Shown one piece after another: positions 26,775-36,755 of a DNA stretch of 64,000 nucleotides; positions within the stretch are counted from its first letter, which is position 1; every line of letters starts with the position of its first letter. The stretch is from Deltaproteobacteria bacterium (GTDB lineage Bacteria; Desulfobacterota; Desulfomonilia; UBA1062). Both the position numbers and the translations under genes were made by a program. Below the pieces are notes generated by a model. The model had not been told where the DNA came from and made no database searches. It saw only the letters and a program-made list of their open reading frames with translations. The stretch covers positions 402,302 to 466,301 of the forward strand of contig JAHDOV010000003.1 in the NCBI GenBank assembly GCA_018434685.1, in the 5' to 3' direction.

Positions 26775-27405
26775 TTTCGACGGAACCCGCCATGCCCGCT
26801 GCGAGGTCCCTGTCGAGGTGGCCCATAAACGAGAGGATGACCACGTCCTCGGCTGAGAATACCATTCCCAGGAACTGCGTCGGCGTGTAGAACACGATGG
26901 CCTGCCTTGATTGGGGGATGATGATCTCGGCCTGAGGGTTATTCTTCATCCAGGAGGGGAAAAGGCTTGCCTTGATGCCCATGAGGGTGGGATTAAACCG
27001 GTGCTTAAGGATGGATTTCATGAGTTCAAAGGTGTCCATGGAGTCTATGTCGCCGATGAAGGCCTGTATCAGGGGCCGCTCAAGAGATTTTCTCCACGGC
27101 GCTTCCTGCGGCAGATCACTCAGGACCTGAATGGTGCCCCTGATCTGAGCAGGTGCCGAGAACACTTCAATGCCCGATGAGCCCTGGGCAGAGCTGAACT
27201 CCGAGGGGATACACACGCGGTGCCCCTCTATGAGTGCCTGTGCGCACGGGTAGTCCGGCGGAGTCACGACCTCGGGGACGAGAAAGAGCTCGGGAGAATT
27301 ATTCCTGGCAAGGGCGAGATAGAACAGGTAGATGGACGCTGCAATGATGCAGATGCCCACAAGGAAACGGATGCCCTGACTGGTGGGCCTGTGTGCTAGA
27401 ACCAT
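26767..27405 (-). CDS. Hypothetical protein with one membrane segment
   Basis: The 212-residue protein has one N-terminal membrane helix (about residues 12-33, IRFLVGICIIAASIYLFYLAL) and a probable periplasmic domain. I recognise no family. Two cysteines (CAQALIEG, VCIPSEF) could form a disulfide. It overlaps the small gene upstream by 10 bases, which suggests the two act together. Confidence 0.65.
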   Translation of the reverse strand: MVLAHRPTSQGIRFLVGICIIAASIYLFYLALARNNSPELFLVPEVVTPPDYPCAQALIEGHRVCIPSEFSSAQGSSGIEVFSAPAQIRGTIQVLSDLPQEAPWRKSLERPLIQAFIGDIDSMDTFELMKSILKHRFNPTLMGIKASLFPSWMKNNPQAEIIIPQSRQAIVFYTPTQFLGMVFSAEDVVILSFMGHLDRDLAAGMAGSVEIR

Positions 27406-27647
27406 CGCGGTCTGATCGGCTTGTTGGATACCGGGGTCCTGTCGTGATATTCCGCATCGGCTCTGTAGGAGGTATCTTCGGGGTAATGTTCTGAGCCCTG
27501 CTCCATGCCGGGCATCTCCCCTTCATCGCTCTTGGCATCCACGTTCCTGTTGCCCGCGGTAAATTTTCCGACGAGTTTGAGGACAGACGGGAGTATGATG
27601 AAAAGAGCGAGAAGTATGAGCATACTGGTAAACGAACCGTCATTCAT
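27396..27647 (-). CDS. Hypothetical small membrane protein
   Basis: The 83-residue protein has an N-terminal membrane helix (SMLILLALFIILPSVLKLVG) and a polar, acidic tail. A longer frame over the same DNA has no membrane segment and a composition rich in Arg, Ser and Pro, typical of a shadow frame. The overlap with the next gene supports this one. Function unknown. Confidence 0.6.
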   Translation of the reverse strand: MNDGSFTSMLILLALFIILPSVLKLVGKFTAGNRNVDAKSDEGEMPGMEQGSEHYPEDTSYRADAEYHDRTPVSNKPIRPRWF

Positions 27648-27788
27648 GGTCGGATTCTACCATAAAAATAGAGTGTGTACATAGCAATTTCTGTCCGGGC
27701 AGAGGAAGCCCGGCCCCTGACGGGTATATGGGTGAAGCTCACGATCTCAAGGCATCGGCAGGGCTTCCCCTGAGGTCATTGCCGCGGG

Positions 27789-28364
27789 TTACAGCTGATC
27801 CATGATGGATTGCCAGATCGTATCGATCCCCCCCCTGGTGGGGACAGAACTTGTTATGGGCTCGATGGCGCATTGTCTGCGGATCTCCGAGACGCGTTTC
27901 TGCTTGTTGCCGAAGTTGAGCTTGTCGGATTTCGTGGCAACGAGAACTGCCGGGATGGCCGCTTTCCTTGCCAGATCGAGCACCTCGAACTCCTCGTCTT
28001 TCAGATCCCTGCGGATGTCCACCAGGAGTATGATGAGCCGCAGGTTTCTGTTCTCATGGAAGTACCGAGAGGCCAGCCTGTCCCAGGCATCCTTCAGGTC
28101 GTGGGATACCCTTGCATACCCGTATCCGGGCAGATCCACCATGTAGAGGGAGGGCAGGTCCACCAGGTCGACCCGGAAGTAATTGATGTTCCTCGTCTTG
28201 CCGGGCTGCTTGCTGGTCCTGACAAGGGCCTTGCGGCCGAGCAGGGCATTGATCAGGGAGGATTTCCCCACGTTCGACCGCCCTGCAAAGGCAAATTCAG
28301 GCAGGTCCGGCAGCTGGTCGTAGACAGTACCGGTATACTGTGCATCTTTTATCTTTACGATCAT
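27789..28364 (-). CDS. engB: Ribosome biogenesis GTPase EngB/YsxC
   Basis: EngB is an essential GTPase needed for assembly of the large ribosomal subunit. The 191-residue protein has G1 GRSNVGKSS (residues 29-37), G2 around PGKTRNINYF, G3 DLPGYGYARV, G4 TKSD and G5 SSV. The ATG overlaps the stop of the aminotransferase gene (ATGA). Confidence 0.96.
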   Translation of the reverse strand: MIVKIKDAQYTGTVYDQLPDLPEFAFAGRSNVGKSSLINALLGRKALVRTSKQPGKTRNINYFRVDLVDLPSLYMVDLPGYGYARVSHDLKDAWDRLASRYFHENRNLRLIILLVDIRRDLKDEEFEVLDLARKAAIPAVLVATKSDKLNFGNKQKRVSEIRRQCAIEPITSSVPTRGGIDTIWQSIMDQL

Positions 28365-29503
28365 AAGCCCCTGATGTAGTCAGCGACCCGTTCGACGCCC
28401 TCGATGATATTCTTTTCCGAATTGGCATAGGAGAATCGAATGTAGGTTGCTGCGCCCGGACCGAAGTCGATTCCCGGTGTCACGCCCACGCCGGTATGGT
28501 CGAGGATATCCATGGCAAGGCCGTAGGAATCGGTGGAGACGTCCTTCATGTTCACGAGCACGTAGAATGCCCCGGTGGGTTCCACCTCTATGACAAAGCC
28601 CTGTTTCTTCATGACATCGAGCATGACCCTGCGGCGCCGTGCAAAGATCTCGTGCATGCGCCTGACATCGTCCGAGGCCTCGGTGAGGGCGGCAATTCCA
28701 CCCCACTGTGCAAGAGAAGGGGCGCAGATCATGAGATTCTGCTGGAGCTTCTGGGCTGTCCTGATGAGTGGCTTTGGGAAGATTGCCCATCCGAGACGCC
28801 AGCCGGTCATGGCATAGGCCTTTGAGAACCCGTTTATGACGATGGCGTTGTCCGTGTACTCGAGGATCGTATGCTGTTGCGATTCATAGACCAGGCCGTG
28901 GTAGATCTCGTCGGATATGATGGGCAGGCCGAGCGAACACAACTCGTTCATGTGGGCGCTGTCCAGACAGATTCCCGTGGGGTTTGCCGGCGAGTTGATG
29001 AGGATGGCCTTGGTTGATGGGCTGAGGGCCTCTCGCACCTTGTGCGGATTGAGCTGGAACCCGTCATCGCTGCCCGTGGGTATGCACCTCGGCACGGCGC
29101 TGAGGATCTTCACGAAGTTCGGGTAGCAGGCATAGTACGGGTCGGACATGATCAGTTCGTCGTGTGCGTCCACCAGGCAGGCGATAGCCATGAGCAGGCC
29201 GGGTGACGATCCGGCGGTGACCATGACCTGTTCCGGCTCGATGTCCACCCCGTACGTCGTCTTGTAGTGCCGGCATATGGCAGCTCTCAGTTCCGGGATA
29301 CCCAGGGAGTCGGTGTAGTGGGTTTTCCCCTCTTCCATGGCCTTCAAGGCTGCCGTGCGGATGCACGCGGGGGTGTCGAAGTCAGGTTCGCCCACCTCCA
29401 GGTGAATCACGTCTCTGCCCTGGGCTGACAGGGTGTTTGCCCGTTCCATGACATCCATAACGAGAAATGGCGTTATTGTTTGTGCTTTTTCTGAGATGTT
29501 CAT
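28361..29503 (-). CDS. PLP-dependent aminotransferase, class I/II
   Basis: The 380-residue protein is an aspartate/aromatic-type aminotransferase of fold type I. Visible are LEVGEPDFDTP, TAGSSPGLLMA, INSPANPTG, SDEIYHGLVY and the PLP-lysine motif FSKAYAMTGWRLGW. It most resembles the PatA/AspB group; donor and acceptor are uncertain. ATG 29503 has AGGAGG at the right distance, and an in-frame TTG 36 bases upstream does not. Its position between xseB and engB is operon-like. Confidence 0.92.
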   Translation of the reverse strand: MNISEKAQTITPFLVMDVMERANTLSAQGRDVIHLEVGEPDFDTPACIRTAALKAMEEGKTHYTDSLGIPELRAAICRHYKTTYGVDIEPEQVMVTAGSSPGLLMAIACLVDAHDELIMSDPYYACYPNFVKILSAVPRCIPTGSDDGFQLNPHKVREALSPSTKAILINSPANPTGICLDSAHMNELCSLGLPIISDEIYHGLVYESQQHTILEYTDNAIVINGFSKAYAMTGWRLGWAIFPKPLIRTAQKLQQNLMICAPSLAQWGGIAALTEASDDVRRMHEIFARRRRVMLDVMKKQGFVIEVEPTGAFYVLVNMKDVSTDSYGLAMDILDHTGVGVTPGIDFGPGAATYIRFSYANSEKNIIEGVERVADYIRGL

Positions 29504-29539
29504 ACGCCTCCTATAACAGACCCCCTGCAAGAGGGTCAA

Positions 29540-29782
29540 TCATTGTGTTTCCGTGTCGTCCTGGCCAGTCCCTCCGGCGAGATCAGCGTCCTCCAGGTCC
29601 TTGAGGACCTTTGTTATCTCCGCCTCGGTGGACTGGAGTTTCCGGCGCAGGAACCTGATCTTCTCGGCGGCGGACGTGACGGTCGCTTCAAGCCTGTCGA
29701 TGGGGATGTCACCCCTGTTCATCATCTCCAGTGTTTCCTCGAGTTCCTGAAGTACCTCAGAATAACTCTTCCCTTTCTTCAT
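29540..29782 (-). CDS. xseB: Exodeoxyribonuclease VII small subunit
   Basis: The 80-residue protein has the XseB pattern: SYSEVLQELEETLEMMNRGDIPIDRL, then a helical region. The acidic C-terminal tail (DDTETQ) is extra. It partners XseA in a single-strand exonuclease. ATG overlaps the xseA stop (ATGA). Confidence 0.93.
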   Translation of the reverse strand: MKKGKSYSEVLQELEETLEMMNRGDIPIDRLEATVTSAAEKIRFLRRKLQSTEAEITKVLKDLEDADLAGGTGQDDTETQ

Positions 29783-31254
29783 CCGGGCTCCTTGTCACAG
29801 ACTGTGCTCTTGATCGTGCCGTGCTGAACGATCGTGGTGATGGGTTCATCCATATCCACATCGCCAGGATCGGTAACGGTTAAACCTTTGCTGTTTATGG
29901 TGATGCTGTATCCCCGCTTGAGGGTCTCTGATGGGTGCATGAGGGTCACGACCCGTTCTCGCTGATCAAGGAGATTGCGGTTGATCTCACAGGCCTTGGA
30001 GCATGCACTTTTCAGGGCGGATGCCAGGGCATCTACATCCCGGGAACAGCTGCTCACTGCAGAGAGAGAATCGTGTCTCGCCTGCAGGTGGAGGCGGTCG
30101 AGTACCCGGGACTGCCGGGCGATACCGGTGGCAGCCAGGCCTCTGACCTGTGCTGCGATGCGCTCGAGATCCTTGTGTCTGGCCGAGAGATGCTGTGTGA
30201 TCTTTTTGTCGAGACTGTAGGCGAGGCCCTTGAGTCTCGACAGCGATGTCATGGTCCACCGGGAACAGAGGTGGCCGAGGTGAGTCCCCAGGGTGGCCAG
30301 ACGCTGTCCTGCAGAGGCGAGCATGCGTTCGGTCGAGAGGGACAGTTCCTGCCGGGCCTCCAGCAGGTGATCCTCAAGCCCGTCTGCTCTCGATACGAAA
30401 AGGCGCGCCACATCGGTGGGCGTGACACAGTAGGTGTGCGCGACCATGTCCGCAACGCTGATATCGATCTCGTGTCCGATGCCGGTGATCACCGGTTTCG
30501 GACACCGTGCTATGGCGGTGCAGATGGCGAGGTCATCGAACGAGAACAGGTCGGTTTTTGCCCCGCCTCCCCGGATGATGACTATGGTGTCCACCCCGGG
30601 ATGTCTCTGGAGAACCCTGATGCCGCTGATGATCTCCGGTACGGTGTTCTGCCCCTGCATGTGCGCATCATAAAGGGCAATGCTGAATGAATACGAACTC
30701 CTCATGACGATGCTCATGAAATCATTGTACGCAGCAGAGCCCTCGGAGGTGATCAGCCCGATGTTCAACGGGAAGACGGGAAAAGCCAGATCCTTGTTCA
30801 GGTCCATGAGGCCGGAGGACCGGAGCTGTTCGATGGTCCGGGCGCGCTTCTTCGCTATAGCCCCGAAGGTGTAGCTCGGATCGATCTCTGAGACGATGAG
30901 CTGGTACCGGCCTTCCTTCACGAAGAGATCGACCCCTGCGAGAAGCTTGATCTCGAGGCCTGAACTGAGTTCGAAGTTTCCCAGGCCCAGCGATTTCAGG
31001 CTCGTGTGCCACTTGACGAAGGCCCCCCTGAAGAAGGCACAGCTCACCTTGGCAATATAGGCATCGGTTGTGCCGGAAGGCTTTTCCACCAGGTCGAAAT
31101 ACATGTGGCCTGATTTTGCATGCACCTTGAGCCCGTGTATTTCTCCCCTGACCCATATCTGGGGGCCGAAACACTCGCCCAGGACACCCCGTGCCATCTC
31201 ATTCAACTGACTTACGCTCAAACAGGACACAGGGTATGCATTAACAGAAAGCAC
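29779..31254 (-). CDS. xseA: Exodeoxyribonuclease VII large subunit
   Basis: The catalytic subunit of exonuclease VII degrades single-stranded DNA in both directions. The 491-residue protein has an OB-fold (LSVSQLNEMARG..., IWVRGEIHGLKVHAKSGHMYF), then the catalytic core with VIIRGGGAKTDLFSFDDL and GIGHEIDISVADMVA, and long coiled coils. GTG 31254 is the most likely start. The N-terminus resembles the family without an extra domain. Confidence 0.95.
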   Translation of the reverse strand: MLSVNAYPVSCLSVSQLNEMARGVLGECFGPQIWVRGEIHGLKVHAKSGHMYFDLVEKPSGTTDAYIAKVSCAFFRGAFVKWHTSLKSLGLGNFELSSGLEIKLLAGVDLFVKEGRYQLIVSEIDPSYTFGAIAKKRARTIEQLRSSGLMDLNKDLAFPVFPLNIGLITSEGSAAYNDFMSIVMRSSYSFSIALYDAHMQGQNTVPEIISGIRVLQRHPGVDTIVIIRGGGAKTDLFSFDDLAICTAIARCPKPVITGIGHEIDISVADMVAHTYCVTPTDVARLFVSRADGLEDHLLEARQELSLSTERMLASAGQRLATLGTHLGHLCSRWTMTSLSRLKGLAYSLDKKITQHLSARHKDLERIAAQVRGLAATGIARQSRVLDRLHLQARHDSLSAVSSCSRDVDALASALKSACSKACEINRNLLDQRERVVTLMHPSETLKRGYSITINSKGLTVTDPGDVDMDEPITTIVQHGTIKSTVCDKEPG

Positions 31255-31279
31255 GGTTCATGCGCAAGCATTCGAAGCA

Positions 31280-31308
31280 TTGACAGCCTGTGATGGGGAA
31301 TGTACAAG
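31280..31308 (+). promoter_or_regulatory. Possible promoter of the enoyl-CoA hydratase-like gene
   Basis: Perfect TTGACA (31280-31285), a 17-base spacer and TACAAG (31303-31308), only three of six for the -10. Position between divergent genes supports a promoter here. Confidence 0.35.
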
Positions 31309-31338
31309 TAATAACAATGTAAATCTCAGGAGAGGGGT

Positions 31339-32121
31339 ATGGATTACCAGTTTTTGAAGGTGACGGTAAAGGATGAACTAGCCATAATAGAGATGGACCG
31401 GAAACACGAGCTCAATGCACTGTCCAAGGGGATGCTCGCGGAGATCAAGCACGTGTTCTCCTCATTCCTGCAGGAAGACAACAGCATCAGGCTCGTCATC
31501 TTCACCGGCGGCGACGAGTGTTTCTCCGCAGGCATAGACCTGAAGGAGGCCCCCTACTACAGCGGGGAAGAGGCTGCAAGCTACTTCAGCCTGGCCGTCG
31601 ATATCTACTCGATGCTCCTGGATTATGACAAGATCGTCATTACGGCGGTGAGCGGGATCGCCTTTGGCGGCGGATTCAATCTCGCCCTCATGGGGGATAT
31701 TATCATTGCCTCGGAGAGCGCCATCTTCGGACATCCTGAGATAAAATACGGGTTCAACCCACTCCTGACCCCGCTTGTGGCCCGGATAGGCATGGCGCGG
31801 AGCAAGGAGCTGACCCTGAGGGGCGAGCCCATTGGTGCCCAGAAGGCGTACAATATCGGCCTGGTGAACCGGGTAGTGGAACCGGAGAGATTCAGGGATG
31901 AGGTGTGTGAGTGGGCACACCAGCTGGTGAACCGCTCCCCGGAGGTGGTCCGGGCGCTCAAGCGGAGCTTCGACGTGGTAAGCCGTCTCGACGCCCGGGC
32001 AGCGCTGGAATACGAGTTTGAAAAGACCGCCATGCTGTTCAATATTCGCGGAGATATCCGGGAGAAGATGAAGGGTGTCATCATACACAAGGACTACGGC
32101 CGGAACGAAGACCATTCCTGA
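31339..32121 (+). CDS. Enoyl-CoA hydratase/isomerase family protein
   Basis: The 260-residue crotonase-fold protein has the oxyanion-hole segments FSAGIDLKEAP and GIAFGGGFNLALMGD, then FGHPEIKYGF. In hydratases the first catalytic Glu follows GGGC/GGGF; here that residue is Asn, whereas the second Glu (PEIKYG) is kept. That pattern fits isomerases or hydrolases of the superfamily better than a standard hydratase. It is followed by an overlapping glycosylase gene with no obvious link. AGGAGAGG precedes the ATG. Confidence 0.88.
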   Translation: MDYQFLKVTVKDELAIIEMDRKHELNALSKGMLAEIKHVFSSFLQEDNSIRLVIFTGGDECFSAGIDLKEAPYYSGEEAASYFSLAVDIYSMLLDYDKIVITAVSGIAFGGGFNLALMGDIIIASESAIFGHPEIKYGFNPLLTPLVARIGMARSKELTLRGEPIGAQKAYNIGLVNRVVEPERFRDEVCEWAHQLVNRSPEVVRALKRSFDVVSRLDARAALEYEFEKTAMLFNIRGDIREKMKGVIIHKDYGRNEDHS

Positions 32122-32770
32122 GCACTTTGATCCTTCTGCCCTGTATCAGGGACTTTTTGCATGGTACGGGCCTTCCGGATGGTGGCCGGGAGACAGTCCC
32201 CTGGAAATTGCCGTGGGCGCGGTGCTCACACAGAACACGGCGTGGGGCAATGTGGAAAAGGCCATCGGCAATCTCAAGGCAGGAGGCCTCCTCGACCTGG
32301 AACGCCTGCACCGTGCAGACCCGCAAGACCTTGCCGCCCTGATCAGGCCGTCTGGCTACTACAACATAAAGGCGTTCCGGCTGAAGAACCTCGTCGCTGC
32401 CGTCATGGAGGATTTCCCGGGCGATCTGGAGGGCTTCCTTGCCCAGGACACCGGCAGGCTCCGCTCGAGGCTCCTGGAGGTGAACGGCATCGGCAAGGAG
32501 ACGGCCGACAGTATCTGCTGTTATGCCGCAGGCAAGCTCATCTTTGTCGTGGATGCCTACACCAGGAGAATGCTTCTCAGACACCTGATCATCGGGCCCG
32601 GCTGGGATTACGACGACATCCAGAATATCTTTCAGCAGGGCCTTCCCGGGAGGCTCGAAGTATATAAAGACCTCCATGCGCACATCGTCTTTATCGGCAA
32701 GGAGTATTGCAGGGCACGGCAGCCCCGCTGTGACGAATGCCCGCTCGGCAGGTGGTGGCATACCGGCTGA
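32075..32770 (+). CDS. HhH-GPD DNA glycosylase, endonuclease III-related
   Basis: The 231-residue protein has the LTQNTAWGNVEKAI helix, the helix-hairpin-helix LLEVNGIGKETADSI with catalytic-type Lys, and VVDAYTRRM with the conserved Asp. The C-terminal iron-sulfur loop has three cysteines (C-x6-C-x2-C) but no fourth, as in the COG2231 / MagIII-like group that removes methylated bases. It starts with GTG inside the previous gene (47-base overlap); the start is not certain. Confidence 0.85.
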   Translation: MSSYTRTTAGTKTIPEHFDPSALYQGLFAWYGPSGWWPGDSPLEIAVGAVLTQNTAWGNVEKAIGNLKAGGLLDLERLHRADPQDLAALIRPSGYYNIKAFRLKNLVAAVMEDFPGDLEGFLAQDTGRLRSRLLEVNGIGKETADSICCYAAGKLIFVVDAYTRRMLLRHLIIGPGWDYDDIQNIFQQGLPGRLEVYKDLHAHIVFIGKEYCRARQPRCDECPLGRWWHTG

Positions 32771-32906
32771 TCCCGCACGCCTGACCGTGCACAGCCCCTA
32801 TCCGATACCCCCTGCAAGAATGGTCCTCTCTGCCGATCTTGAAGGACAGGCTTGCCCGGGCACTGCAGGCTTGCAATGCAGATGATTTTGCCCTAGAGGA
32901 GAGTGC

Positions 32907-34754
32907 ATGGAAGGATTCGACATCATCGTTGTGGGCGGGGGCCATGCAGGTGCAGAGGCGGCGTATGCTGCAGGCAAGTTCGGGCTCGAGGTGGCGCTGT
33001 TCACCCTGAATATGGATACCATCGGGCGGATGCCCTGCAGCCCTTCCATTGGCGGGCTTGCCAAGAGTCACCTCGTCAAGGAGATCGATGCCCTGGGCGG
33101 GATCATGGCCGAGGCGGCAGACGCGACAGCCATCCAGTACCGCGTCCTCAACACGAAAAAGGGACCGGCGGTCAGGGCAACCAGGACCCAGAACGACAGG
33201 AGACTCTACGAGTCAGCCATAAAATCCCGCATGGAAAACGCCGGGATCCATCTCCGGCAGGCCCGGGTGGATGCCCTTGAGGTGAAGGATTCCCGGGTGA
33301 TCGGGGTCACTGACCATACCGGGATGTTCCATGCTGCCAAGGCGGTGATCGTCGCTGCAGGCACCTTTCTCTCCGGGGTTATCCATATCGGGGACAAGCG
33401 GATTCCAGCGGGCAGGGCCGGCGAAGAGGGTGCGTATGAGTTCTCGGAATCGCTCAGGTCGCTGGGGTTTGCCATGGGAAGGCACAAGACCGGGACCCCG
33501 CCGAGGCTGCACATCGACAGCATCGACCTGAGCAGCCTCGACAGGCAGGACCCCCTTGATGAATACCTGCCGTTCTCGTTCGAATCCCCCCGATCGGATC
33601 TGCCCAGGTTTCCCTGCTACATGACCAAGACCACGACGGCAACCCATGAGATCATCAGGGACAACATTCAGCTCAGCGCCCTGTATTCAGGGGCCATAAC
33701 CGGGACCCCTGCCAGGTATTGCCCCTCGCTCGAGGACAAGGTGATGCGGTTCGGAGACCGGGGAGGGCACCATGTGATTATCGAGCCGGAGGGGATCAAT
33801 ACCAAGGAGGTGTATGCCTCGGGCCTGGGGAACTCTCTGCCCGTAGAGCTCCAGTGGAAGATCGTCCAGTCTCTGCCGGGTCTCGAGAGGGCGGAGATCC
33901 TGAGACCGGCATATGCCATCGAGTACGATTACGTGCTGCCTACCCAGCTGCTGCAGACCCTGGAGACCAAGCACGTCCAGGGTCTGTACCTCGCAGGACA
34001 GGTCAACGGAACGTCCGGCTATGAGGAAGCCGCAGCCCAGGGGCTCATGGCCGGCATCAACGCAGCGCTCAAGATCAGGGCAGAAGAACCCTTTATCCTC
34101 GACCGTTCCCAGGCATACATCGCGGTGATGATCGATGACCTGGTAACCAGGGGCACCTCCGAGCCGTACCGGATGTTCACGTCACGGGCCGAGTACCGCC
34201 TCCTGCTGAGGGAAACGAATGCCCTGTTCAGGCTGACGGACAGCGCATTCAGGCTGGGGCTCGTCACGTCCGAGAGATTCTCTAGGGTCAGGCAGATCCT
34301 CTCCGAGATCACAGAGCTGCGTTCGTACCTGGGAAAGACAACGGTGCTCATCCCCGATGACCTGCCGGGGATACCCGCCACGAGGGGAACCCAAAGTGAG
34401 CGGCTCAGCATGGAACGCCTCCTGAAGCGTCCCGAGGTGAGCATGGCCAACTTCAGGGATCGCGATCTCATCCCCGAGTCCAGTGCGCTGAGCTCTCTGG
34501 AGGTGGAGGTGGATATCAAGTATGAGGGCTACATCAGCAGGCAGCTCAAGGAGATAGACCGCCTCAAAGATCTCGAGCGGATGAAGATTCCCGAGCAGGT
34601 AGACTTCGAGGCTGTCGAGGGGCTGTCCAACGAGCTCAAGACGAGGTTGTCCGAGATACGGCCGAGGACCCTGGGACAGGCCGCCCTGGTTGAAGGTATG
34701 ACACCGGCAGGACTTCAGGCGCTTCGCATCGGGATCAGATTGACAGGTTCCTGA
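32907..34754 (+). CDS. mnmG: tRNA uridine-5-carboxymethylaminomethyl modification enzyme MnmG
   Basis: MnmG with MnmE builds the cmnm5 modification on wobble U34. The 615-residue FAD protein has the dinucleotide motif [16 protein letters not shown] at residues 7-22, [31 protein letters not shown] and the C-terminal [18 protein letters not shown]. The C-terminal helical domain (SIEGLSNE-like [17 protein letters not shown]) is complete. GAGGAGAG precedes the ATG. It ends convergent to the PilZ gene with a 20-base overlap. Confidence 0.97.
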   Translation: MEGFDIIVVGGGHAGAEAAYAAGKFGLEVALFTLNMDTIGRMPCSPSIGGLAKSHLVKEIDALGGIMAEAADATAIQYRVLNTKKGPAVRATRTQNDRRLYESAIKSRMENAGIHLRQARVDALEVKDSRVIGVTDHTGMFHAAKAVIVAAGTFLSGVIHIGDKRIPAGRAGEEGAYEFSESLRSLGFAMGRHKTGTPPRLHIDSIDLSSLDRQDPLDEYLPFSFESPRSDLPRFPCYMTKTTTATHEIIRDNIQLSALYSGAITGTPARYCPSLEDKVMRFGDRGGHHVIIEPEGINTKEVYASGLGNSLPVELQWKIVQSLPGLERAEILRPAYAIEYDYVLPTQLLQTLETKHVQGLYLAGQVNGTSGYEEAAAQGLMAGINAALKIRAEEPFILDRSQAYIAVMIDDLVTRGTSEPYRMFTSRAEYRLLLRETNALFRLTDSAFRLGLVTSERFSRVRQILSEITELRSYLGKTTVLIPDDLPGIPATRGTQSERLSMERLLKRPEVSMANFRDRDLIPESSALSSLEVEVDIKYEGYISRQLKEIDRLKDLERMKIPEQVDFEAVEGLSNELKTRLSEIRPRTLGQAALVEGMTPAGLQALRIGIRLTGS

Positions 34755-35835
34755 TGCTCGCCAGGATTCCGGCCTGACGCTTGTATACATAGTACTGGAG
34801 GTGCAGGAGGTCCGTGGGATGAAAGGAGAGTTCCATCCCGTAGGTGATCCCTTCCGGCCTTGTCTCATCCTTGAACATGATCGTGGCGTTTCCCATGAGG
34901 AGCTGATTCTTCGGCAGGACCAGGACTATCGGATACCGGGCATCTTTTTCCAGATGCTGGAACGACGAGACCATGCCCACACCCCCCTCGCTCACATCCC
35001 GTACCGGGATCGCCTTGGTGGAATGGCCGTCAGGCTGTATGTAGAGGGTGACCGGGTCCTTCGGATCGGGCTCCACCCTGAAGAACTTGCGTTTCTGCTC
35101 ATAGACCACCTCGGGGAGATAGGTGGTGATCTTGCCCATGCGTGAGCTGGCCACCTTCATGACAAAACCGAGGGTGTCGGTATTGAGCGTGATAAAGCCC
35201 GAGATCGGTGTGCCTCTGCCCAGCTGATTGTACAGGGCGACAAATTCCTCGGGATTGAAGTTGTCGAGTACGAGCTTGGTCTCGATCTCACCCACCATCT
35301 TGATGATCTCGCACGTAACACTCAGGGTGGGGAGATCATCCTTGAACTGACAGGTAAGCAGGAGCTTTGCTCTCCTGTGGAGCAGATTCCTGAAGAGATC
35401 CCGTATCTCCTTAGTATCATGGGTGGAGGTTGCTGCTGCCGTGGGAAGGGCTTTGTGCAGGGGCTTGAGCGTTGTGAACTCCTGGCGTTTCTGCAGGAAG
35501 GTGATGAACCCGATCACCATGAGGCGGGTAAACCGTGAGGAATCGAGGAAGATGATCCCCTGGGAGGCATAATCCAGGAGATTCATCTGCATGATATCGC
35601 TGTTGGTGTAGATGATGATGGGGCCGGAGATGTCCCTGTCGCGGATATGCCGGACAACCTCGTCAAAGTTCCTGATAAAGGGCAGGACAACGATATCTTC
35701 CGGGGCCCCGGTTCTCAGGATTTCATATACCAGGGTCTTGAGGTCCAGTATCCTGCAGGGGAATTCACTCCCCTTGATGCCGAGATCCTTTGCCTCCTGG
35801 TCTGTTATCCATACGGTCGAACGACAATCATCCAT
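34735..35835 (-). CDS. PilZ-domain c-di-GMP receptor with pseudo-receiver-like N-terminus
   Basis: The 366-residue protein has a C-terminal PilZ domain with a full c-di-GMP site: R249-x-x-x-R253 and D280-x-S282-x-x-G285. A YcgR-N-like domain seems to occupy about residues 150-240. The first 120 residues alternate strands and helices like a receiver ([21 protein letters not shown]) but lack the usual acid pocket and phosphoacceptor, so it may be a pseudo-receiver. It lies two bases after a TPR lipoprotein gene. Expected role: c-di-GMP sensing that affects surface behaviour. Confidence 0.88.
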   Translation of the reverse strand: MDDCRSTVWITDQEAKDLGIKGSEFPCRILDLKTLVYEILRTGAPEDIVVLPFIRNFDEVVRHIRDRDISGPIIIYTNSDIMQMNLLDYASQGIIFLDSSRFTRLMVIGFITFLQKRQEFTTLKPLHKALPTAAATSTHDTKEIRDLFRNLLHRRAKLLLTCQFKDDLPTLSVTCEIIKMVGEIETKLVLDNFNPEEFVALYNQLGRGTPISGFITLNTDTLGFVMKVASSRMGKITTYLPEVVYEQKRKFFRVEPDPKDPVTLYIQPDGHSTKAIPVRDVSEGGVGMVSSFQHLEKDARYPIVLVLPKNQLLMGNATIMFKDETRPEGITYGMELSFHPTDLLHLQYYVYKRQAGILASIRNLSI

Positions 35836-35837
35836 GC

Positions 35838-36623
35838 CTATTTTTTCTGCGGTGCGCCACCCAGGTCGTTCAATCTCTGCTGGGCCATGATGCCAAAGGG
35901 GCCGCCTTCATCGATACGGATCACCTCTTCCAGGTGCGAGATGCCCCTGGCCATATCGCCCTGGCGTACATAGAGCTGGGCAATCTCCCAGTGTGCCTCG
36001 GTATAGGACGGGAATTCGAGAAGTGCATGCTTGAGGGCTTCTATTGCCTGTGCGTCTCGGCCCTGCTCCATGAACATCCTCCCGAGTATTTCCCAGGAAG
36101 GAGCGTAGTGGGGGTTGTAGTCCAGGGACTGGTTCGCCGCTGCCTGTGCCTTGTCGTACTGCTTGTTGATCAGGTAGATCGAGGCCATGTTGTGGAGCGG
36201 ATATTCCGGCGTCGTGTACAGTTCGTCCTTCAATGCGGCCTGAAATGCCTCGATGGCTTTCTCGTACGAACCCATGCCGCTCAGGACAATGCCCTTGAGG
36301 TTATACGCCTCGCTTTTCAGGCCGGGGTGCTCGAGCCCCAGGTTGTCTCCGAGTGCAATGGTACGCTCGGCATTATCCAGGGCCTTTTCATTATTGCCAC
36401 CCTTCCAGTAGGCCAGGGCAAATCCGTAGTATACCTCCGGATCATCGGGGTTGGCCCGTTGAGCCTTTCTCAGCTCGATCAGCGCGCCATGGATGTCGTT
36501 GTTCTGAATCTTGCCCATGGCAAGAGAAACCCTGGGCTTCGACATCTCCCGCTGTTCCTTGAAAGAAGCAGCGCAGCCCATGATCAGGAAAAAGATAAGT
36601 GAAAACAGTATCGCTCGTTTCAT
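35838..36623 (-). CDS. TPR-repeat lipoprotein (PilF/PilW-pilotin-like)
   Basis: The 261-residue protein has a lipoprotein signal peptide (lipobox LIMGC, Cys17) and about five TPRs from residue 33 on (HGALIELRKAQRANPDDPEVYYGFAL). The plan matches PilF/Tgl-type pilotins that help secretin assembly, so it may serve the pilus secretin 30 kb away; this is inference. Two-base spacing to the PilZ gene indicates one transcript. Confidence 0.82.
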   Translation of the reverse strand: MKRAILFSLIFFLIMGCAASFKEQREMSKPRVSLAMGKIQNNDIHGALIELRKAQRANPDDPEVYYGFALAYWKGGNNEKALDNAERTIALGDNLGLEHPGLKSEAYNLKGIVLSGMGSYEKAIEAFQAALKDELYTTPEYPLHNMASIYLINKQYDKAQAAANQSLDYNPHYAPSWEILGRMFMEQGRDAQAIEALKHALLEFPSYTEAHWEIAQLYVRQGDMARGISHLEEVIRIDEGGPFGIMAQQRLNDLGGAPQKK

Positions 36624-36755
36624 CGTCTTGGCCTCATATCGTGGTTTACTCTCTCTATCGTCTGGGTGTCTCGAAATATCAAATTATTCTCCTAGGCGGG
36701 GTATCGCATGCCGCTGGAAGATCATGGGAACACACTGCCTGACCCGGGAGGAACC

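Noticed and set aside
27695-27713. CCGGGC/GCCCGG hairpin after engB as terminator
   Set aside because: Six-bp stem about 75 bases past the stop and no T tract on the minus strand.
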